A DNA stretch of 64,000 bases, from NCBI GenBank assembly GCA_029255685.2, contig CM055312.2, positions 56,392,202 to 56,456,201 on the forward strand. The letters run 5' to 3'. Position numbers and translations under genes: made by a program. This DNA is from Silene conica (Eukaryota; Streptophyta; Magnoliopsida; Caryophyllales; Caryophyllaceae). Below, piece after piece: positions 59,101 to 64,000 of the stretch. The notes below the pieces were generated by a model. It was not told the origin of the DNA. It was given only the letters and a program-made list of their open reading frames with translations, and searched no databases. How positions within the stretch are numbered: the stretch's first letter is position 1; every line of letters begins with the position of its first letter.

Positions 59101-59905
59101 TATGGATCGCCTAGCTAAGGCTTATATTGCAGAGATAGTTCGTTATCATGGAGTTCCGAGAGAGATTGTTTCAGACAGAGATCCGCGTTTCTGTTCCATA
59201 TTTTGGAAAGCTCTTCAGGCGGCCATGGGTAGCCGACTACTGATGAGTACAACGTTCCATGAAGCTACAGATGATCAGTCAGAGAGGACCATTCAGACCT
59301 TAGAGGACCTATTGAGAGCTTGTGCACTTGATTTTCAGGGATCGTGGGAACAGAGTCTTCCACTGGTTGAGTTCTCATACAACAACAGTTATCACTCGTC
59401 GATTCAGATGGCTCCATATGAGGCGCTTTATGGCAGGAAGTGTCGTAGCCCTATCTGCTGGGATCAGTCGAGCGACGTTCATGATTTGGGACCGGACTAG
59501 TTGGCTGTGACTATTGATCAGGTTCAGCTAATCAGAGGTAGGATGAAGGCTGCACAGGATCGGCAGAAATCCTATGCAGACGTTCGCCGGAGACCTCTCG
59601 AGTTTGAGGTTGGTGACAGAGTGTTCCTTCGAGTTTATCCGATAAAAGGTGTCAAAAGATTTGGTGTTAAGGGCACGTTGAGTCCTAAGTATATTGGGCC
59701 GTTCGAGATTCTGAAGAAGATTGGTGCTGCTGCCTACAGATTGGACTTGCCTCCTAGTTTGGGCAAGGTTCATAGTGTCTTTCATGTTTCACAGCTCCGC
59801 AAGTATGTCAGTGACCCTAGCCACGTGCTTCAGAGAGAGATCGCTAACCTAGAGCCGATTCTTGCTTTTAAGGAGCGTCCCGTGAAGATTTTGGATCGTC
59901 AGGAC
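56158..59905 (+). pseudogene. G2 gag-pol region (fossil)
   Basis: It has the same domain order as G1: part of gag with zinc knuckles (about 56420-56530), protease (near 56690), reverse transcriptase (about 57170-57720), RNase H (about 58100-58470) and integrase (about 58770-59460). The chromodomain-like tail of G1 is not present before the sister LTR piece begins. It is very similar to G1 at the nucleotide level. It is broken. Confidence 0.85.
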
Positions 59906-59911
59906 TTAGCT

Positions 59912-61049
59912 TCCGAAGGGAAACCGGCTCTCACCTCAAATTAGTTTCCGAAGTCGACTAAGTGTTGAATGAATGTTTAGTAACGAGATATATATGAAAT
60001 GATTGTCATTCGAGTTTGAGTTATTGTACATCTTTGAGATGACATTATGTGATTTGTGTAAACCTGTTGTGCGCTGCTATAGTACTCGAATTCTCACATG
60101 ATTGCATCGTGTAGCTGGTTGGCCGTAGTGGCTTGGTCCTCACGGTCAGGTCTTAGATTGTCTGCCCGCCTTCGGGCATATCTCGTTCCTAGCTAGTTCG
60201 GGTCTTAGGGGTATCCTGAGTCGGGGATACTTGTCAAATCGGGGATCGTAACTTGTTTGCGCTCCGAGAGTCTGGCCAGGTTTAGACTAGGACAGTCATT
60301 TGATGTCGTCCTACCAGGTGGTTGTATAGTCTGAGATTGGGGATGTCGTAGTATATAGACGAGTCGATTGTTGGCCTGCTTATAGTAGACCAGTCGAGTC
60401 AATTGTTGACCAATCTAGTTAGAGTCGAGTCAATTGTTGACTTATCTCTTTGTTAGTGGAGTCGAGTCAATTGTTGACTTGTCTCTTGTTTGTAGAGTCA
60501 CTTGGTTGACCTATTGTGGTTGGAGTCGAGTCACTTGGTGACCTATCTCTTGTTGATGTAAGTGGTTGTTAGCTTGTGTACATGAATGTATGATACTTGG
60601 TTATCTTAGTATTGTTCGTCCAAGGCATTGGACGACACTTAGTCTGGTTTCATAAATGGTTTAGAGTGAAAGACCCCTCAGCCGGGCAACTGGAAGGGAG
60701 ACCGGCTCTCATTTCAAATAGTTTCCAAAGTTAGTTGACAGCCTTTGCATAAGTGATGCATGTTGATATGAAGATTGATGCTGATATAAATACTTCGCAT
60801 GTTATAAATGTTGGAGTATGTGGGATGCCTTATGTGTTATGTGTTATTGACAATAGGTGGCTAGGAGCACTCTAGTCACTCCCGACTGACTGTGGCGCAC
60901 ATGTTGTATGTGTGTAGGTACATGAGGGTCGATGCAGGGGGGTACGTTGAGGCTAGCGAGCGATGATCCTTCATCGTTGACTTTTACCATTCGTTAGCTA
61001 GACCTTAGACTTATGTTTTCAGTATTTTGTGCCTGTAGGGATATGCTAT
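59912..61049 (+). repeat. S2/S3-type LTR piece
   Basis: This matches S3 from about 51090 onward: the GAGTCGAGTCAATTGTTGAC repeats (60366-60480), the palindrome (60616-60635), the second CCGG block, and the GGTGGCTAGGAG block (60853). CACTA-B interrupts it at GGGATATGCTAT; S2 shows the uninterrupted order of this stretch in reverse. Confidence 0.8.
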
Positions 61050-61063
61050 CACTAGTAGAATCA

Positions 61064-61780
61064 TACCCTACGGTGTCGGTTCTAGAAGACCATTAGTGAC
61101 GATTTTAGAGCGACGTGATTGCTGGGGTCACATAAGGTTTGTGTCGGTTGTAAAACCGCCATCGTAGCTTACCCTACGGTGTCGCTTGTGCATTAAAACC
61201 GTCACCATAGGGTACGCTATGGTGTCGGTTGTGAGTTCCAAACCGCCACCATAGGAGTCTAAACCGCCACAATAGGGTAAGTTATGGTGTCGGTTTGCAT
61301 CTACAACCGTCACCATAGGGTAAGCTATGGTGTCGGTTTTGCGCCTAAAACCGTCACCATAGCGTAAGCTATGGTGTCGGTTGTGAGTCCCAAACCGCCA
61401 CCATAGGGGTATAAACCGCCGCAATAGGGTAAGGTATGATGTCAGTTTTGCGTCTAAAACCGTCTCCATAGGGTAATTTATGGTGTCGGTTTTGCGTCTA
61501 AAACCGTCGCTATAGGGTGAGTTATGGTGTCGGGTTTGCGTCTAAAACCGTCGCTATAGGGTAAGCTATGGTGTCGAGTTTGCGTCTAACCGTCGTTATA
61601 GGGTAAGCTATGTTGTCGGGTTTGCGTCTAAAACCGTCACCATAGGGTAAGCTATGGTGTCGGTTTTACGTCTAAAACCGTCACCATAGAGTAAGCTATG
61701 GTGTCGGTTTTGCATCTAAAACCGTCACCATAGGGTAAGTTATGGTGTCGGTTCCAATATAAGAACCGTCGCCATATATA
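61064..61780. repeat. CACTA-B subterminal repeats
   Basis: About fourteen units of roughly 43-48 bp, built from CTATGGTGTCGGTTTTGCG followed by TCTAAAACCGTCACCATAG. Each unit is an imperfect inverted repeat, and adjacent units meet in ACCATAGGGTAAGCTATGGT-type palindromes. The array runs out in an (AT)n stretch at about 61772-61790. Confidence 0.9.
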
Positions 61781-61790
61781 TATATATATA

Positions 61791-62075
61791 TTAAAAAAAA
61801 ATAGCTAGCTAATTTCGACAGCACCTCCCCTAAATCGATGCTAGCCGAATATAAATATTGATGGAAGAATGCCTGCAAAGAATTCTAATCAATTACCAAC
61901 AAAATAATGCTTCATTCAATAGCTTCGGAATAACCATACATCTCATATTCTCATCCAACACTACAGTAACTGTATTATGTTTCCCAACGACGTATAATCG
62001 TAGAAAACAAGCAACAAGTATCCTCAGCAATAACCTCAACCAAGCAACAGGCAAAAACCCAATAATTAATCTAAA
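61791..62075. other. Between subterminal repeats and protease gene; nothing clear
   Basis: AT-rich, with no motif repeats. The plus-strand ORF starting at 61858 is the shadow of the protease gene's end. It is probably the 3' untranslated part of the protease transcript. Confidence 0.4.
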
Positions 62076-62640
62076 CTACATGTTCTCGAAACATTTTGTA
62101 GCCCACACCTCTTTAACTTCATTCATATCTTCAACTGACATGATTGAATCTTCAATAATCAACATTTAAGAAAATCAATGATGAGATGCTTTTGTTTAAA
62201 AAGAAAATAAGTAAACTATAAATATTTTTACTTAAAAATAAGAAATACCTGCTCAAATTGTTCCACACTGCCCTTTGAGTAATAAAATGTTATGTTATAC
62301 ATCCACTTCATGACATAATAACCACATTCGTAATCTCCGGGTTGTTGCTGGGGGCACTAAATATATAAAATAGGATACTGTTATTTAAACTATATTTGGA
62401 CTATGATATTAGATATATAATTGAAAAAAAAGTAGCTAATGTTCACTTACCTTCTTAATCACTTTGATCTGACGTTGATTCTTTTTAGCAAAATTATGCC
62501 TTCCTCCATTAACACAATGTAAAATCCAAGCAGCTTTTAGCCTTCCTTTTATGCCGAGCTTCTTTGTCACCCTTTGTTGTGAATCCAAAATGTACACAAT
62601 GTTCAGCCCCAAGCAAACAACCATCAATATCCAATGATTT
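62076..62640 (-). CDS. Ulp1/C48 cysteine protease C-terminal exons (CACTA-associated)
   Basis: Three exons on the minus strand: about 62637-62451, 62356-62249, and about 62180-62076. The first contains HWILMVVCLG with the catalytic His and, 14 residues later, the Asp in YILDS. The second opens CPQQQPGDYECGYYVMKWM with the catalytic Gln and Cys. The last ends MSVEDMNEVKEVWATKCFENM at a stop (two blocks of fewer than 20 residues). Together these give the His-Asp-Gln-Cys set of Ulp1 proteases carried by plant CACTA and MULE elements. The junction between exons one and two is a clean GT-AG with matching phase. Upstream of HWILM the frame closes at once with no good acceptor, and the last acceptor is unclear, so the gene is probably degraded. 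Upstream exons were not found. Confidence 0.7.
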
Positions 62641-62650
62641 CAATGCATTG

Positions 62651-63011
62651 AAATTCATACTTAAAGTGAATATTGCGAAACAACAAATAATATAAAGAAC
62701 AAATTAACAAGAATAAGTTGTACTTGGATTTCATTGAATCCCAATTTTAAAGATGCACACCAAACTGAGATAAGAAATGTGCATAATATTCGAGACTATG
62801 ATAGCAACTTACTGCTTGTCTTCTTTGTAGAACTACAAAAGTGGGAAAAGGTGTATGTATGAACTTTGCATGAATAAACTTGGGGCATAACTAGAGAATA
62901 GAAAATTGACAAAATTCAAAACAGAATCTCAGCACCAACCGAATACCAGACTGACAGACGTTAATCAGGTCTCTCCCCTCTTGGTATATCAGAAAAAGGA
63001 AAGGAGGTTTG
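62651..63011. other. No gene seen; probable intron of the downstream gene
   Basis: AT-rich, with no conserved reading on either strand. It ends in GGTTTGGTGTAG, which reads as a splice acceptor for the exon at 63012. Confidence 0.4.
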
Positions 63012-63870
63012 GTGTAGGTGAGGCCGGTACCACCACTAGCTTTCGACCCCTGTAGACCAATCGGGGTCAATGCTGATCTTGGTTTGTTAGCTTCTAAGTT
63101 ATATGATCACAAGGTTAGCAATGATCCAGCTAATGGTGGACATGATGCTAAGCCTATAAATAACGGCCATAAAGAAACCCTTAATAAATCTGATAGTTCC
63201 ACAGAAATTCTTAATCCTAGAATATCAGACAGAGATAATTCTCAGGAAAGAGCTGCCAAAAGACACGTGAGACACGATGGTAAGAGGAGTTCATCTGGAA
63301 GAGACAATTGTAAGGAGACAAATAGCAATAAGGAAATGGAAGGTGAGAAGGATGAGAGTTTTAATCGGCGAGATGAAAAACATAAGAACGACAAAGCAGA
63401 GAGTAGAAATAAAAGAGAAAGAGAGAGAGAGAGAGAGACAGCAAAGAGAGGTCCCCTCGCCATGTAGAGAGAGCAAGCGAATCTAGTTCGAGAAGATCCC
63501 TTCACCGTGAAGTCAGATATGAAAGCCATAAAGACAAGAAAAGAAGCAGTAAAGATGATGTAGACAAGAAAAGAGAAAGAACAAAGGAAGAAAAGACTGA
63601 TAAATCTAGGCATAAGTCAAGTGAGACTAGTAGACACAAAAGAAGGCACTCATCTCTAATTGGTGCCAGGAATAAACCAATCAAGGGAAGTCCAATTGTG
63701 ATCGATGATTCAAGAAGGTTGATCATATGGCACTTTTATACTTCACAGTTCACTCCTCTGATCCTGGTACATGGAATAGGCCACAGGTGCCTGATTTTTT
63801 TTTTACTTTGCAGGAGAAATCACTCAAAAAAGCTTTACTTGTCCCCGTCACCAGACCGGTCTAGACGAAG
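63012..63870 (+). CDS. Arginine/serine-rich nuclear (splicing-factor-like) protein, internal exons
   Basis: Exon one runs 63012-63717 after a TAG acceptor, the intron is 63718-63813 (GT...CAG with a T-rich tract), and exon two is 63814-63870 before GTATGT. The junction keeps phase (Ser-Arg-Arg|Arg-Asn-His). The protein opens RPVPPLAFDPCRPIGVNADL, followed by a Lys/Arg/Glu/Ser-rich charged region with RS pairs (HKSSETSRHKRRHSS) and exon two gives LSPSPDRSRRR. Such RS/KR-rich tails are usual in pre-mRNA splicing and speckle proteins; I do not recognise the exact gene. The frame changes by two bases at the (GA)n run near 63415-63438. It is either a host gene damaged by microsatellite slippage or a copy carried by CACTA-B. 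Neither the start nor the end is in the window. Confidence 0.6.
63415..63438 (+). repeat. (GA)n microsatellite inside the RS-rich exon
   Basis: About ten GA dinucleotides encoding an Arg-Glu run. The RS-type reading continues downstream in a different frame, consistent with a net two-base length change, as in slippage of one GA unit. Confidence 0.8.
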
Positions 63871-64000
63871 GTATGTCTTGCCGTCAGTATACTCAGTAAT
63901 AAGAAAATTGTCATGAGTTCCTCCCCGTGATTTATCTGTACCTCCGTTCTCCCATTTGACCTAGCTAGTATCAGAGTGAGTATTAATTCTCCAAAGCCAT
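63871..64000 (+). other. Probable intron of the RS-rich gene, running out of the window
   Basis: It begins GTATGTCTTG directly after the exon. No further exon was recognised before the edge. Confidence 0.5.

Larger units (their letters stand above)
54434..61049 (+). mobile_element. G2: second Tekay-like chromovirus copy, joined to a sister-family LTR piece, broken
   Basis: It starts TGTAACATCCCG after CTTAC. Parts: 5' LTR portion 54434-56157, gag-pol region 56158 to about 59905, then from about 59912 to 61049 the right-hand part of an S2/S3-type LTR instead of a G-type LTR. The architecture of its left half is the same as G1's, including the flanking sequence before it. It is broken at about seven places and lacks its own 3' LTR. 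The LTR piece ends where CACTA-B begins. Confidence 0.8.
61050..62650 (-). mobile_element. CACTA-B: CACTA transposon, one end and protease gene visible
   Basis: The terminus CACTAGTAGAA starts at 61050 after TAT (61047-61049, probable 3-bp duplication). Subterminal repeats fill about 61064-61780. An Ulp1-type gene points toward this terminus, so this is the element's 3' end. No TTCTACTAGTG terminus was found up to 64000, so the element either continues past the window or is truncated. The right limit given is only the last element-type coding sequence. Confidence 0.75.

Noticed and set aside
61858-62169. 103-residue plus-strand ORF
   Set aside because: It overlaps the antisense protease exons, which have clear catalytic motifs; the plus-strand frame has none.

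Overview
The window looks like a transposon-dense block of a flowering-plant nuclear genome, probably a eudicot. The evidence is Ty1/copia and Ty3/gypsy LTR elements primed by initiator-Met or Asp tRNA, CACTA (En/Spm) DNA transposons with plant-type accessory proteins, spliced genes, and nested insertions with 5-bp or 3-bp target duplications. No rRNA, tRNA or bacterial-type gene was seen. I cannot name the species.

Layout. (1) 1-1255: tail of a retrotransposon-type ORF on the minus strand. (2) 1256-11460: a minus-strand, gag-only Athila-like element with very long LTRs; its right LTR holds a 3-kb solo LTR (S1, 7593-10585). (3) 11461-11802: CACTA end fragment. (4) 11803-13935 and 54151-54433: leader and LTR pieces of the outermost LTR element ('O', minus strand). 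(5) 13936-54145: one large copia element (Copia-1, gag only), intact at both ends with matching 5-bp duplications. It swelled from about 6.6 kb to 40 kb by five insertions: CACTA-A (14096-17567), a multi-LTR copia array (Copia-2, 18142-32897), solo LTR S2 (33132-36213), a Tekay-like chromovirus (G1, 40542-48958) and solo LTR S3 (49746-52318). (6) 54434-61049: a second chromovirus copy (G2) running into a sister-family LTR piece. (7) 61050 onward: the end of a second CACTA (CACTA-B) with an Ulp1-type protease gene on the minus strand. (8) 63012-63870: spliced exons of an arginine/serine-rich nuclear protein on the plus strand, the only sequence that looks host-derived.

Coding content is mainly transposon-encoded. 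CACTA-A carries a clean six-exon TNPA-like (Transposase_24) gene but no main transposase, so it should depend on a partner. Copia-1 and the Athila-like element carry gag only and would need enzymes in trans. Copia-2, G1 and G2 carry decayed gag-pol regions and are fossils.

The most unusual structure is a set of paired 12-bp palindromes (GGTCGGTCGACC type) in the Athila-like element, always exactly 21 bp apart. The LTRs of the Tekay-like family also carry GC-rich hairpin arrays, a duplicated hairpin block, subfamily-private minisatellites, and a palindrome with a compensatory base-pair change between subfamilies. Three of the nested insertions can be checked inside the window because the 3' LTR of Copia-1 keeps the empty sites. 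Coordinates, splice sites and difference counts were read by eye.
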